Assembly (NCBI GenBank): GCA_030525825.1
Contig: JAUNDZ010000003.1
Span: 43,641-107,640 of the forward strand
Reading direction: 5' to 3'
Length of the DNA: 64,000 bases
Source: Moraxella sp.
GTDB lineage: Bacteria > Pseudomonadota > Gammaproteobacteria > Pseudomonadales > Moraxellaceae
Shown here: in pieces, positions 36,557-47,762 of the stretch
Layout: the number at the start of each line of letters is the position of its first letter
How positions within the stretch are numbered: position 1 is the first letter of the stretch
Made by a program: the position numbers and the translations under genes
The notes under the pieces: model-generated
Told to the model about the DNA's origin: nothing
Seen by the model: only the letters and a program-made list of their open reading frames with translations
Databases searched by the model: none

Positions 36557-38890
36557 TTATTTTGCCATGTCCTGAGCGTCCGACACCGTCAGAGCCGTCA
36601 TGTTCACGATACGGCGAGCGGTCGCTGATGGGGTTAGGATATGCACAGGCTTGTCCGCACCCAATAGGATAGGACCTAGTGCTGCCGAGCCTGTGGCGGT
36701 TTTTAGTAGGTTAAAGGCGATGTTGGCAGCGTCTAGGGTTGGCATGATGAGTAGATTTGCCGCACCTTTTAGCGTGCTAAATGGATAGCTATGCTCACGC
36801 ATACGCTCATCTAGGGCGACATCACCGTGCATTTCGCCATCAAACTCAAAGTCCACATTCATCTGGGTTAGTAGGTCATGTACCTTACGCATCTTGATGG
36901 CAGACTCTTTGTCTGACGCTCCAAAGTTGGAGTGCGACAGTAGGGCAACTCGTGGCGTAATGCCAAAGCGACGCACGGCAGCGGCTGCCATCACGGTCAT
37001 CTCGGCAAGCTCTTCGGCAGTGGGGTCTTCGTTGATGTAGGTATCAGCGATGAATAGGTTGCGGTTTTGCATGAGTACGCCACTCATGGCATAGAAGTTG
37101 CTCGCGCCGTCTTTTTTGCCGATGACTTGGTTTAGGTAGCGTAGGTGCAGATGGTAGAAGCCAAATGTACCACAGATGAGACCGTCAGCGTCGCCCAACT
37201 CAACCATGAGTGAGGCAATCAGCGTGGTCTTACGGCGAACATCACGGCGAGCCAGCTCGATGCTTACGCCATTTCTTTGGTTGGTCTTGTAGAAATAGTC
37301 GCAGTAGTCATCATAGCGTGGGTTGTTGTTCGGGTCGATGATGGTGATGTTTTTGCCATCAACCAAACGCAAGCCCAGCGATGCAATCTCTTTGTTAATG
37401 ACATCAGGGCGACCAATGAGAATCGGTTTGGCGATTTTTTCGTCCACTACGACCTGTACCGCACGCAGGACATTGATGTCTTCGCCTTCGGCATAGACGA
37501 TGCGTTTGGGGTCGGCTTTTGCCTTGTTAAAGACAGGCTTCATGGCAAGGGCGGTGTTATAGACGAACTCAGAGAGCTTTTGGCGATAAGCATCAAAATC
37601 GTCAATCGGCAGGGTTGCCACGCCTGTATCCATGGCAGCACGGGCGACGGCAGGGGCGATTTCTAGGATTAGGTTTGGTTCTAGCGGACCGGGGATAAGG
37701 TAATCACGCCCAAAGGACTTGCCTGTCTCGTCTTTTTGGCTGTCGGCAGATGGCGTGGCTTCGGTGTGTGCCATCTTAGCAATGGCGTGTACGCAGGCGA
37801 GCTTCATCTCTTCATTGACCACCGTAGCACCCACATCTAATGCCCCACGGAAAATGTAGGGGAAGCACAGGGCGTTATTGACCTGATTGGGGTAGTCCGA
37901 GCGACCTGTTGCCATGATAACATCAGAACGCACCGCATGGGCAAGCTCTGGCATGATCTCTGGGGTTGGGTTGGCTAGGGCAAAGATGATGGGGTCTTTT
38001 GCCATCGAGCGTACCATATCCTGAGTAACCACGCCCGGACCTGATAGACCTAAGAACACATCAGCACCAACCATAACTTCGGCAAGCGTGGTCTTGTCGG
38101 TATCACGGGCAAAGCGGGCTTTGGACTCGTCTAGGTTTTCACGAGCAGTTGTAATCACGCCTTTAGAGTCTAGTACATAGATGTTTTCTTTTTTGACACC
38201 CAGTGCGACCGCTAAGTCAAGGCAAGAAATGGCGGCAGCCCCTGCACCCGAGCAGACAAGGGTAATCTCTTCAATTTTTTTACCGTTAATTTGTAGGGCG
38301 TTTAGGAGGGCAGCGGCCGAGATGATGGCAGTGCCATGCTGGTCATCATGGAACACAGGAATGTTCATGCGGCGACGCAGCTCTTTCTCGATATAAAAAC
38401 ACTCTGGGGCTTTGATGTCTTCTAGGTTAATGCCGCCAAAGGTTGGCTCCAAGCTTGCTACCGTCTCGATGAATTTGTCAGGGTCGGTCTCGTTAATCTC
38501 GATGTCAAACACATCAATGCCAGCGAACTTCTTAAATAGCACGCCTTTACCTTCCATCACAGGCTTTGATGCCAACGCACCGATGTTACCCAAGCCAAGC
38601 ACGGCTGTACCGTTGGTAATCACGCCAACAAGGTTTGAGCGGGCGGTGTATTTTGAAGCAAGTTTTGGGTCTTTTTCGATTGCCAAGCAAGGCACAGCCA
38701 CCCCCGGTGAGTAGGCAAGAGCCAAATCTCGCTGGTTGGCGATTTGCTTGGTGGGGGTAACAGAGATTTTACCGGGTCTTGGGTGTTCGTGGTAGTGCAG
38801 GGCGTTTTGTTCGAACTGCTGACGCTGTGCGTCGATGTCGCTTTCAAAGGCGGTATCGTCTGTTTTTTGTTGATTTGAAACTTGAGTCAT
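36557..38890 (-). CDS. maeB: NADP-dependent malic enzyme, malic/phosphotransacetylase fusion type
   Basis: Converts malate to pyruvate, CO2 and NADPH. It is 777 residues long from the ATG at 38890. Residues about 30-430 are the malic enzyme domain ([84 protein letters not shown]). The rest is the phosphotransacetylase-like regulatory domain found in MaeB proteins ([47 protein letters not shown]). Upstream in-frame starts exist (ATG 38902, TTG 38905), none with a good ribosome site. It is a single gene. Confidence 0.95.
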   Translation of the reverse strand: MTQVSNQQKTDDTAFESDIDAQRQQFEQNALHYHEHPRPGKISVTPTKQIANQRDLALAYSPGVAVPCLAIEKDPKLASKYTARSNLVGVITNGTAVLGLGNIGALASKPVMEGKGVLFKKFAGIDVFDIEINETDPDKFIETVASLEPTFGGINLEDIKAPECFYIEKELRRRMNIPVFHDDQHGTAIISAAALLNALQINGKKIEEITLVCSGAGAAAISCLDLAVALGVKKENIYVLDSKGVITTARENLDESKARFARDTDKTTLAEVMVGADVFLGLSGPGVVTQDMVRSMAKDPIIFALANPTPEIMPELAHAVRSDVIMATGRSDYPNQVNNALCFPYIFRGALDVGATVVNEEMKLACVHAIAKMAHTEATPSADSQKDETGKSFGRDYLIPGPLEPNLILEIAPAVARAAMDTGVATLPIDDFDAYRQKLSEFVYNTALAMKPVFNKAKADPKRIVYAEGEDINVLRAVQVVVDEKIAKPILIGRPDVINKEIASLGLRLVDGKNITIIDPNNNPRYDDYCDYFYKTNQRNGVSIELARRDVRRKTTLIASLMVELGDADGLICGTFGFYHLHLRYLNQVIGKKDGASNFYAMSGVLMQNRNLFIADTYINEDPTAEELAEMTVMAAAAVRRFGITPRVALLSHSNFGASDKESAIKMRKVHDLLTQMNVDFEFDGEMHGDVALDERMREHSYPFSTLKGAANLLIMPTLDAANIAFNLLKTATGSAALGPILLGADKPVHILTPSATARRIVNMTALTVSDAQDMAK

Positions 38891-39049
38891 AAGAAGCACC
38901 ATCAAATAAAATAAGGCTTTGGTGGAGACACCAAAAGTCTTTGACTAAAAAATTATCTTATTCTAACATGATTTTGGGGTCGGTGCCAGGGCTGATTGAT
39001 GAGTGTTTGTTGTGAATGACCGATAAAAAAGTTGGGAATGTGATAATTA

Positions 39050-39074
39050 AAAAAACCACCCTTTGGGGGTGGTT
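39050..39074 (-). terminator. Terminator of hemB
   Basis: AAACCACC and GGTGGTTT form a stem around CTTTGGG, with a T run on the minus strand, just past the hemB stop. Confidence 0.8.
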
Positions 39075-39079
39075 TGCCA

Positions 39080-40168
<1,089 letters not shown>

Positions 40169-40243
40169 CTAAGCCGACTTTTTTTGGATATGTTTTTGGA
40201 TAAATGGTGCATATCAAGGGTTGCTAGTGTGAAGTATTGCCAA

Positions 40244-40717
40244 TCAAAACTCAATCTCGGCAAATTGTAGGCACAGTTTGCGGTTTTGGGCGGCAGGATA
40301 GCTAGCTGTCCATGCACGCACACTTTGTAGGGCTGCTCGATAATCACGCTGAGTATGTAGGCGACGCATGGTGTCGTTTGGGTTGGCGGATGTGGGCATG
40401 AACGAACGCAGCTGCTGATTATAGGCACGAGTGAAGCGAACTCGCTGGTTGTTATTGAGCATGGGCGGGCAGATTTCGGACAGCACCTGCACTAGGGCAA
40501 GCTCGTACTCAGATGCGGTAAAATTCGCTCCAGAAGTCTTGTACACCTTGCCCTGTATGGGGCTGGTATAATAGTTGGCATGGCTTGCCTGACTGACGCA
40601 CAGCAGGGCAATCAATAGCGACAGGCAGGCAGTAGCTTTGACGGTCTTATCAAAAAAACCACCATCAAGCAAGCTGTCAATAACCCAAGTGCTGACTGTC
40701 GTTGTTTTGTGTGTCAT
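40244..40717 (-). CDS. Exported hypothetical protein
   Basis: A protein of about 157 residues with a long basic N-terminal region and a hydrophobic segment (ATACLSLLIALLCVSQASHA) that looks like a signal peptide cut before NYYTSP. The mature part has two or three cysteines (SEICPPM, RKLCLQF), a basic helix NNQRVRFTRAYNQQLRSFM and an RRLHTQRDYRAALQSVRAWTASYP helix. No family is recognised. The start is uncertain: ATG 40717, ATG 40732 and others are in frame, none with a clear ribosome site. Confidence 0.6.
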   Translation of the reverse strand: MTHKTTTVSTWVIDSLLDGGFFDKTVKATACLSLLIALLCVSQASHANYYTSPIQGKVYKTSGANFTASEYELALVQVLSEICPPMLNNNQRVRFTRAYNQQLRSFMPTSANPNDTMRRLHTQRDYRAALQSVRAWTASYPAAQNRKLCLQFAEIEF

Positions 40718-40935
40718 GTCAAATTCTGCCATATCAAAAAAACACGCCAAATGAATATGTGTATATCATAAATGTTTATGACCAAAAAGTCATACAAAAT
40801 CCCTGATTAAAGTGTTGTGTTATTGTTCATTTTGCGTGCTTTTTAGCAATAAATGCGTAAATCTGTCAGACTAAAAAATACGCAAAGTATGTGCAAATCA
40901 TTGATATTTCAATTATTTTTAAAAAACTGCCACAG

Positions 40936-41048
40936 TTACAATCATTAAGCACGGACATCATGAGTAACGCATGATTACAATCATTCACAATCATGGGCAG
41001 GTCGTACAGTCCAAGATGATTGCATCAGACAATACGCCTTGTGGATAA
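40936..41048 (+). repeat. Short repeats and a DnaA-box match upstream of ruvB
   Basis: ACAATCAT occurs at 40938-40945, 40977-40984 and 40987-40994. The first two are within identical 11-mers (TTACAATCATT). TGTGGATAA at 41040-41048 is the exact reverse complement of the DnaA-box consensus TTATCCACA. The region 40751-41168 has no gene. Confidence 0.5.
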
Positions 41049-41168
41049 GCGTCCAAAAGTTGGCGACAAAATCACAAAAATCCATTATACTAATCAGATT
41101 TTATTGCATCTGTCTGCCAAATTTTGTATTAACAATTTTCATCAACAAAAAACCTACCAAAGCACACA

Positions 41169-42155
41169 ATGAGCCAAAACCGCCTAATCGACCCCAGCCC
41201 AAGAAAAGATGATGCCCTTGACCGTGCCATCCGTCCAGCCACCTTGTCCGACTATATCGGACAGCCGAAGGTGCGTGAGCAGATGGAAGTATTCATCACA
41301 GCCGCCAGACAACGCAGCGAAGCCTTGGACCATACGCTGATTTTTGGTCCGCCAGGGCTTGGTAAGACTACGCTGGCGAACATCATCGCTCGTGAGATGG
41401 GGGGTAATCTGCGTTCGACATCAGGTCCTGTGCTTGAGAGAGCGGGGGATTTGGCGGCAATGCTGACCAACCTTGAAGAAGGCGATGTCTTGTTCATCGA
41501 TGAGATTCATCGACTAAGCCCTGTGATTGAAGAGATATTATATCCCGCGATGGAAGATTATCAGCTGGATATTATGATTGGTGAGGGTCCTGCGGCACGC
41601 TCGATTAAACTTGATTTACCGCCCTTTACGCTGGTGGCGGCGACCACACGAGCAGGGCTATTGACCGCCCCTTTGCGTGATCGATTTGGCATCGTGCAGC
41701 GGCTTGAATTTTATAATGTGGCGGATTTGACGACCATCGTTGAGCGTGCGGCACGGCTGATGGGCATCGCCATGGATAGGGGTGGTGCGATAGAAGTGGC
41801 TCGTCGCAGTCGTGGTACGCCCCGCATCGCCAACCGTCTGCTTCGTCGTGTGCGAGATTATGCCGAAGTCAAGGGCGATGGCGTGGTGAACGAGCTGATG
41901 GCAAGCTCCGCCCTTGATATGCTGTCGGTGGATAAGCAGGGGCTTGACCACCTAGACCGTCGCTATCTGCTCATGCTTGCTGAGCGGTTCGATGGGCGAC
42001 CTGCTGGTGTAGAAGCAATCGCCGCTGCCATGGCAGAAGACAGGGGGACGCTTGAAGATGTGATTGAGCCGTATCTGATACAGCAAGGCTACATTCAGCG
42101 GACACCTAAGGGGCGGGTTTTGCTAGATAAGGCGTTGGGGCTGGATTTGTCTTGA
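41169..42155 (+). CDS. ruvB: Holliday junction branch migration helicase RuvB
   Basis: AAA+ motor that drives branch migration with RuvA at Holliday junctions. It is 328 residues long. Walker [10 protein letters not shown] is at 60-68, Walker [12 protein letters not shown] near 108, sensor 1 in LVAATTRAG, and arginine-finger and sensor 2 regions in APLRDRFG and [19 protein letters not shown]. The C-terminal winged helix ends [19 protein letters not shown]. The start at 41169 gives the normal N-terminus. ruvA and ruvC are not adjacent, so it is transcribed alone here. Confidence 0.97.
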   Translation: MSQNRLIDPSPRKDDALDRAIRPATLSDYIGQPKVREQMEVFITAARQRSEALDHTLIFGPPGLGKTTLANIIAREMGGNLRSTSGPVLERAGDLAAMLTNLEEGDVLFIDEIHRLSPVIEEILYPAMEDYQLDIMIGEGPAARSIKLDLPPFTLVAATTRAGLLTAPLRDRFGIVQRLEFYNVADLTTIVERAARLMGIAMDRGGAIEVARRSRGTPRIANRLLRRVRDYAEVKGDGVVNELMASSALDMLSVDKQGLDHLDRRYLLMLAERFDGRPAGVEAIAAAMAEDRGTLEDVIEPYLIQQGYIQRTPKGRVLLDKALGLDLS

Positions 42156-42350
42156 TGGCTGTTGGGTTTGCTTGTAGATGGTTGTGTGATTTGTTTTTAA
42201 GATTTGTAAATAAAAATATAAAATCGCTGTATTTTAAGATAAAATATCACTTTAATAAAAACGCAGCACAATCAACCAGTGCCAAACCTAAGCTGCTCAC
42301 ATAAACCAAGTTTAATTCAATACCAAATAACAATGCAAAATCAAGTGCGT

Positions 42351-42824
42351 ATGACTTACCGTGTGATGACATGGCTGTTTGTGGTCGTGATGAGCGTGTT
42401 GTTGGTGGCAGGGTGCAAGTCGGATAACCAAAAGACCGCTCAAGATGTCCAGCAACAGGCAACAAGCACAAAATCTGGCAGGCGGTGCAATAATGAGCGG
42501 ATTATTGATGCTTTTAAACAAAGACGCTCTGATGTGCAGGTGCGTGGCTGTGGTACGGTAACTGCCATCTTGCCCGATGACAACAAAGGCTCTCGCCATC
42601 AAAAATTCATCGTGCGTCTCTTGGACAGCAGGCACACCGTGCTGATTGCTCATAATATCGACCTAGCCCCACGAGTGCAGGGGCTAAAAAAAGGCGACGA
42701 AGTAGGCTTTTATGGCGAATATGAATATGGCGATAAAGGGGGTGTGGTGCATTGGACGCATCATGACCCTGTGGGTCGTCATCAAGGCGGCTACATAGAG
42801 CATCAGGGTCGTCGATTTGAGTGA
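42351..42824 (+). CDS. DUF3465 family lipoprotein
   Basis: A 157-residue lipoprotein with lipobox LVAGC (Cys22 from the ATG at 42351). The mature protein carries the DUF3465 pattern: [73 protein letters not shown]. It is likely an OB-fold-like periplasmic domain of unknown role. ATG 42333 is a possible earlier start; neither has a good ribosome site. Single gene between ruvB and pldA. Confidence 0.8.
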   Translation: MTYRVMTWLFVVVMSVLLVAGCKSDNQKTAQDVQQQATSTKSGRRCNNERIIDAFKQRRSDVQVRGCGTVTAILPDDNKGSRHQKFIVRLLDSRHTVLIAHNIDLAPRVQGLKKGDEVGFYGEYEYGDKGGVVHWTHHDPVGRHQGGYIEHQGRRFE

Positions 42825-42989
42825 GCTGTGAGCATAATATTTAATAAGAGCATAACTTGCCTGCCGTGTGGTAGGTGTGATTGATGAGCTGTTTGACGAT
42901 GGATTGTATTTGGTTTTTGTTTTGGTAACTTTGGTGCTGCTTAGTGCCATGTTTTGACTACTCATGCTGGGCATGACGGTCTTTTTTTG

Positions 42990-44258
42990 ATGATGGTTAA
43001 AAAGATGTTAAATAAAGTTTTGCAAAAAAGCGTGCTTGGTCTAAGTCTGGGCATCGCCATGACAGCGATGGCAAATGATGTCGCAACTGGTACGACTGAT
43101 GTGTCCGATGCTACTGTGCTTGATGACAGCAGCTCTGAAATTTTGGTGGAGCGTGTTACTGACACCAAAGAGCCGATTAAATCTCGTGCCGAAGGCGAAG
43201 CCTTGTTTTATGACTGTGCGGCGGTGGTGAGCGATGCGGCTCGCTTGGCGTGTTTTGACTCGCTGGCACAAGGTCATGCTCCTGCCGTCCTACAAAAAAA
43301 GCAGGCGATTGCTTTGGGTGAGACGGTAAAAAGTGCCGTTACGGGCAATCGTCAAGTGGTCTTTGCCAATAATGAAGCGGTCTATGATGTCGTAGGTGAT
43401 GACAAAGACGCCATCAATGACAAGGCGGCAGAGCGTTATACGCCGCTGTCTTTGAGCTATGATTTGGATAAGAACAGCGAGCAAGGACTGTGGCGTGTGC
43501 GTCCACACAACCCTGTGTATCTGCTGCCCATGTATTTTAATGCCAAACCAAATCGCCACCCAAGCTCGCCAAGCCAAGAAGGGGTCAAATATACGCCCAA
43601 CGATTATCGAGCCCCTGAATTAAAATTCCAAGTTTCTTTGAAATCTAAAATGATGGAAGATGTGTTTGATACCAATGCTGATTTGTGGTTTGGTTATACG
43701 CATTTGGCACATTGGCAGATTTATAATGAAGATAATTCCCGTCCATTTCGAGCCCATGACTATGAGCCTGAGGTATTCTTAACGCAGCCTGTGGCAGCGG
43801 ATTTGCCTTTTGGGGGCAAACTTCGTATGCTTGGCGTGGGTGCGGTGCATCATTCTAATGGTGAGGACGACCCCATGTCTCGCTCGTGGAATCGTGGTTA
43901 TGTCATGGCTGGCATGGAGTGGGGTAAGCTGACCGTCATGCCACGCCTGTGGGGTCGCATTCTAAAAGAAGGCGATTCAAGACCTGATGATAACCCAGAA
44001 ATCCTAGACTACTACGGCTATGGCGATGTGAAGTTTTTGTATCAGCTGGACAATCATAAAAACATCTCGGGCATGGCACGCTTCAATCCAAAAACAGGCA
44101 AGGGGGCGTTGCAGCTTGACTATGTACACCCCATCGGTAAGGGCATCAGTGGCTATGTGCAAGTCTTTCAAGGCTATGGGCAGTCGCTCATCGACTATAA
44201 TCACGAGTCCACTTCCATTGGTGTTGGTGTGATGCTAAACGACTGGATGGGGCTATAA
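42990..44258 (+). CDS. pldA: Outer-membrane phospholipase A
   Basis: Calcium-dependent OMPLA, a 12-strand barrel that hydrolyses outer-leaflet phospholipids. It is 422 residues long, with a signal peptide ending AMA before ND. The active-site motif VHHSNGEDDPMSRSWNR carries catalytic His287 or His288 and Ser289, and GYGQSLIDYNHESTSIGVGVML is the conserved C-terminal strand. There is an N-terminal extension of about 120 residues before the barrel (ERYTPLSLSYDLDKN), with a Cys pair in YDCAAVVSDAARLACF, longer than in E. coli. The start at 42990 is approximate; ATG 42993 and 43005 are also in frame. Confidence 0.93.
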   Translation: MMVKKMLNKVLQKSVLGLSLGIAMTAMANDVATGTTDVSDATVLDDSSSEILVERVTDTKEPIKSRAEGEALFYDCAAVVSDAARLACFDSLAQGHAPAVLQKKQAIALGETVKSAVTGNRQVVFANNEAVYDVVGDDKDAINDKAAERYTPLSLSYDLDKNSEQGLWRVRPHNPVYLLPMYFNAKPNRHPSSPSQEGVKYTPNDYRAPELKFQVSLKSKMMEDVFDTNADLWFGYTHLAHWQIYNEDNSRPFRAHDYEPEVFLTQPVAADLPFGGKLRMLGVGAVHHSNGEDDPMSRSWNRGYVMAGMEWGKLTVMPRLWGRILKEGDSRPDDNPEILDYYGYGDVKFLYQLDNHKNISGMARFNPKTGKGALQLDYVHPIGKGISGYVQVFQGYGQSLIDYNHESTSIGVGVMLNDWMGL

Positions 44259-44290
44259 AAGGCTTAAAACATGGGCAAAAACGCACTCAG

Positions 44291-45022
44291 ATGGTGCGTT
44301 TTTCGCCTTATTTTTTGGCACAAAAACTACGCCGATGGCACGGTCTTTGTGCCTTATGCCATGAGCCGATACAGCCATATCAAGACAGCTTGAAGTTGCC
44401 GATACTTTGTGCCACCTGCCATCATCTGATGAGCTGGCACATTCCGCCCATGCAGTTAGAGCTGGATGTGCCTGCACCGATGGCAAGTACTCATCGCCAA
44501 TTAGGGCGGTCGTTTTATCTGTACTGTGCCACTTTTTATCAATACCCCATCAACCACGCCATCAATCGATTCAAAGACCATGAAGATTTATCCGCTTTCA
44601 TGGTACTGCTGCACACCATTCATCAGCTGCCAAAGCCCGTCGGCTGCCATCAACATAACACAGTACTGGTGCCAATACCGACGACAGATAAGCGTCTGAT
44701 GCGGCGTGGTTTTGACCCTGTGATGATGCTGATTAAGGCATTATCGCATCATTGGGGCTTGCCGATTTGGCAGGGGCTTTACCGAGTAGATGACGCAGGT
44801 CATCAGCGGGGGCTAGACAGGCAGTCAAGACTGGACAATATCCAAGATGCGTTCATCATGAATGCTCCGCCGCCTGTGCCGCAGGTCATCTTATTTGATG
44901 ATGTGGCGACTACAGGGGCGACATTAAAGGCGGCAGCTGCTACAATGTGGGCGTACTCTTTGGATATTAAGCTGTTGGCGGTGTGTGTGGCTCATGGCAG
45001 TGCGGATTTTTCACGCATTTGA
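44291..45022 (+). CDS. comF: ComF-family phosphoribosyltransferase-like protein
   Basis: A 243-residue protein related to ComF/GntX, needed for DNA uptake in naturally competent bacteria. The N-terminal zinc-finger-like cysteines are CALCHEP and CATCHHL. The central RRGFDPVMMLIKAL and RQSRLDNIQDAF segments precede the PRPP-binding loop VILFDDVATTGATLKAAA. The ATG at 44291 is used. It directly precedes pilV (31 bp), so a competence/pilus grouping is likely, consistent with natural transformation in Moraxella. Confidence 0.9.
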   Translation: MVRFSPYFLAQKLRRWHGLCALCHEPIQPYQDSLKLPILCATCHHLMSWHIPPMQLELDVPAPMASTHRQLGRSFYLYCATFYQYPINHAINRFKDHEDLSAFMVLLHTIHQLPKPVGCHQHNTVLVPIPTTDKRLMRRGFDPVMMLIKALSHHWGLPIWQGLYRVDDAGHQRGLDRQSRLDNIQDAFIMNAPPPVPQVILFDDVATTGATLKAAAATMWAYSLDIKLLAVCVAHGSADFSRI

Positions 45023-45053
45023 TGTTGATGGCTGGTTTGCGGCGAATCATAAG

Positions 45054-45614
45054 ATGATGGATGATGACAATAAAAGTGGGGCGAGCGTGATTCAACAAGA
45101 GCGTGGCTTTGGGCTGATTGAAGTGCTGGTGGCGTTGCTGCTTGTTTCTTTTGTATTTTTTGGCTTTTTGGCGGTGCAGATGCGGGCGTATCACACCAGT
45201 CAGGACGCTGTCATACGCACGCACGCCACATCCTTACTTAGCGCCCAAGCCCAAATACTCCAAGGTCATGATGAGTCGGTCAAGCAGTCTTATCAAAGGC
45301 TGTTTAACCAGCTCAATCGTTCAGGCAGCAGCGTACAGATGATGGATTATTATCAAAAATCCCTAGCTGCCATTCGGCTAAGCTGCCATCAGCAAGCCTG
45401 CACATCAGCAGATGCGGTCAATTACCAAGTCATACAGTCCGCCAAAGTCGCCGCCACACATGGTGTGCGTATGAATGTCGTATCTTGTCCTGCTGGTCGC
45501 TGTCTGCTAGCGGCATGGGGCGAGACAAAGGTAGAACAAGGGGAGGGCAGCTGTATCAATCAGGCAGGTGCTATCCATGTGGGGGCAAGGTGTGTGATGA
45601 TGGTGATGCATTGA
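45054..45614 (+). CDS. pilV: Type IV pilus minor pilin PilV
   Basis: A 186-residue prepilin-like protein. The prepilin peptidase site is G-FGLIEVLVALLLVSFVFFG, with the Glu at mature position 5 and a long hydrophobic helix. Four to six cysteines in the C-terminal half (SCHQQACTS, VSCPAGRCLLA) may pair. PilV primes pilus assembly with PilW and PilX. The ATG at 45054 was chosen because it follows comF; its TGA overlaps the pilW ATG (TGATG at 45612-45616). Confidence 0.85.
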   Translation: MMDDDNKSGASVIQQERGFGLIEVLVALLLVSFVFFGFLAVQMRAYHTSQDAVIRTHATSLLSAQAQILQGHDESVKQSYQRLFNQLNRSGSSVQMMDYYQKSLAAIRLSCHQQACTSADAVNYQVIQSAKVAATHGVRMNVVSCPAGRCLLAAWGETKVEQGEGSCINQAGAIHVGARCVMMVMH

Positions 45615-46678
45615 TGGAAGATGGTCGAGTGCAGATTAGGCTGTGGCATGGGCGACTGGCTGAGTCGGGTGGATTTAGTTTGTTTGAGATGATGGTTGCC
45701 TTGTTGATTGGCTCGGTGGTGGTACTGATGGTCGCTCAGGCGTATGTCATGAGCCTGCGTGGCATCACAGCACAAGAGAGCTTGACATACACAATGCAGC
45801 ATCAGATTTTTGCGGTGCAATCTTTGACGGATAATCTAGCATTGGCAGGGCTTGGCATTAACGATACTGTCCTATCACAGCCCATGCCGCACGGCATACT
45901 TATACACACCGAGCAGCTGTCCTACCAAAACCACAGCGTGCCAAACCTTGCGTCCTATCTCACCAAAGCCGACACCCAAGCCAAAAATAACCGTACCACC
46001 ATGCCCACTCATCAGCTCACCATCATCTACCGTGCCTCACAGGACATGTGGGATTGTGAAGGTGAGATGGTATTAGGACCAAGAAACGCTCGCTTAAAAG
46101 GCGGTGCGATGATGCCCATCGATGGGCAGGTGGTGATTGAGCGGTATTTTGTTCAAAATGATGATGGTGTGATGAATCTTCGCTGTGATGCGGCACGCTT
46201 TGTCCCAGAGTCCATCACACGGGATGGCACTCGTGATAGACGGCTTGGGCGTGGCTTGTCCGCTCATATCAAAGCCATCATCGATGCAGACTCACCCAAC
46301 AAAGCCGCCAACGCCATCATCAATCTGGGCGGTCAGGGCGATATTATCGCCAGTCATGTTGAGAGCCTTTGGGTGGAAGTGGGTGTGGCTGATGGCGACG
46401 GCATTAGATTCATGCCCATCACAGAGTACACCAACCACGCCAAGCATCAGTCCATCACCATGATGAATGTGGCGTTTTTGGGATATTCGCCCATGCCATC
46501 GCTTCGTGATGGTGCTAGGACATTTGAGATTTTTGGCAAAACGGTCGCCCTACACCCAGATGCACCCAGTCACGACAGGCAGCTGTATCATTTTTCCATA
46601 CCACTAAGAAATGTGTCGATGGATGTGATGAATGCTGATACAGCCGAGCATACCGAGCGTATGGGAGTGTTGCCATGA
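45614..46678 (+). CDS. pilW: Type IV pilus minor pilin PilW
   Basis: A 354-residue minor pilin. After a long leader (MEDGRVQIRLWHGRLAESG) comes the cleavage motif G-FSLFEMMVALLIGSVVVLM with the conserved Glu5. The soluble domain contains VSLWVEV-type and NVSMDVMNADT stretches typical of PilW. It starts inside the pilV stop and ends in an ATGA overlap with pilX, so the three are translationally coupled. An open frame upstream to 45485 is out of register with pilV and is not used. Confidence 0.88.
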   Translation: MEDGRVQIRLWHGRLAESGGFSLFEMMVALLIGSVVVLMVAQAYVMSLRGITAQESLTYTMQHQIFAVQSLTDNLALAGLGINDTVLSQPMPHGILIHTEQLSYQNHSVPNLASYLTKADTQAKNNRTTMPTHQLTIIYRASQDMWDCEGEMVLGPRNARLKGGAMMPIDGQVVIERYFVQNDDGVMNLRCDAARFVPESITRDGTRDRRLGRGLSAHIKAIIDADSPNKAANAIINLGGQGDIIASHVESLWVEVGVADGDGIRFMPITEYTNHAKHQSITMMNVAFLGYSPMPSLRDGARTFEIFGKTVALHPDAPSHDRQLYHFSIPLRNVSMDVMNADTAEHTERMGVLP

Positions 46679-47424
46679 ATGCACAAAAAGGCTATGTGCT
46701 GATATTGGTTTTGGTGGCGGTGCTATTGATTGCAGGTTTATCTACTTTAGCGATACGCCAAAGCCTGACCGATGTTCGTCATACCTTTGCCAAAACGACA
46801 GCAGACGAGCTGTTTGTGATGGCGGACGCTCCGCTGTCTTTGCTTCGTAAGCCAGCAGTCAAAGAGCGTCTGATGCAAGACGGAGGCATCATCGATGTTT
46901 TGATGACACGCCATTACAGCATGGATAATGATAATACAACGCCAAGAACATCGGTGCAGCTGTGCTATGATGCTGGGCAAGGTGTGGATAATTTTGTATC
47001 ATCTGGCTTGGCTGTGGCAGGACGGACAAGCTGCTCCCATGAGCAGGCGTGGCTGTGGCTGTCCGTGCAACCAATACAGCCATCAGATGCACCAAGTGTC
47101 ACCAAAGAGCCGTCAAACACATACAGAATAGCTGTTCATTCGCTCGCCACCGAGCAGATGACAGGCTGCTTAGGTACGCCTGAGACGGTCATGGCGTGCC
47201 TTGATAAACAAGGGATTGCCCATCAGATGCTCGTACAAGAGTATGTCTATCAAAGGATCAAAACCATCCAAGATGATACCAATCATACACCACAGCCGCC
47301 AAACACGCCAATCGATGCCATCGATGGCACACACCAGAACACCCAATATCATCAGCCATCAGAGAGGCTGATATTTGACAGATGGTACGATGTCAGAAAT
47401 GTCGGTCAAGGCGACGATGAATGA
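46675..47424 (+). CDS. pilX: Type IV pilus minor pilin PilX
   Basis: A 249-residue minor pilin with a class-III-like N-terminus: QKG-YVLILVLVAVLLIAGLSTLAIRQS. It lacks Glu5, as PilX proteins often do. The globular region has cysteines in VQLCYDAGQG, TSCSHEQ and MTGCLG/MACLDK. It ends with a polar tail. Its start overlaps the pilW stop (ATGA). In other genera pilY1 follows; here the next confident gene is an outer membrane protein 339 bp downstream. Confidence 0.85.
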   Translation: MNAQKGYVLILVLVAVLLIAGLSTLAIRQSLTDVRHTFAKTTADELFVMADAPLSLLRKPAVKERLMQDGGIIDVLMTRHYSMDNDNTTPRTSVQLCYDAGQGVDNFVSSGLAVAGRTSCSHEQAWLWLSVQPIQPSDAPSVTKEPSNTYRIAVHSLATEQMTGCLGTPETVMACLDKQGIAHQMLVQEYVYQRIKTIQDDTNHTPQPPNTPIDAIDGTHQNTQYHQPSERLIFDRWYDVRNVGQGDDE

Positions 47425-47573
47425 GATCGACCGAATCAATCCAAGAGTTTGACCAATGGGTGCATGAAAATCATGAAATCAAGGTGATGTTGTGCTATAA
47501 TGCACCGCTTGTCTGTGAGTGGCTTGTTGGATTAGACCATTTTATCAGGCTTGGTTTTGTACATTTTGTGTAA
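47421..47573 (+). CDS. 50-residue ORF overlapping the pilX stop
   Basis: An ORF starting in an ATGA overlap with pilX (47421-47424) and encoding 50 residues, acidic then hydrophobic (NHEIKVMLCYNAPLVCEWLVGLDHF). The junction matches the others in the pilus operon, which favours translation. It also spans a good extended -10 (47493-47501), so it may be fortuitous. No family recognised. Confidence 0.35.
   Translation: MRSTESIQEFDQWVHENHEIKVMLCYNAPLVCEWLVGLDHFIRLGFVHFV
47473..47501 (+). promoter_or_regulatory. Promoter candidate for the downstream outer-membrane protein
   Basis: TGCTATAAT (extended -10, ending at 47501), with ATGAAA at 47473-47478 as a weak -35 and a 17-bp spacer. It would give a leader of about 255 bases before the ATG at 47763. 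Confidence 0.45.
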
Positions 47574-47762
47574 GTCAGACATCTTTTGTTACAGATATAA
47601 CAGCAGTTGTGATGATATTTCTACAAACTGATACAAAAATCGTCAAATCGCAGGTGGACAAAGCGATGAAAATCGTTTTTAATAAACCTACGAACAACAC
47701 AGACTTTATTGAGATGAGTTTTTTGGCTCAATTAAGTTTGTCATTTTTTAGGAGAAAAACCC

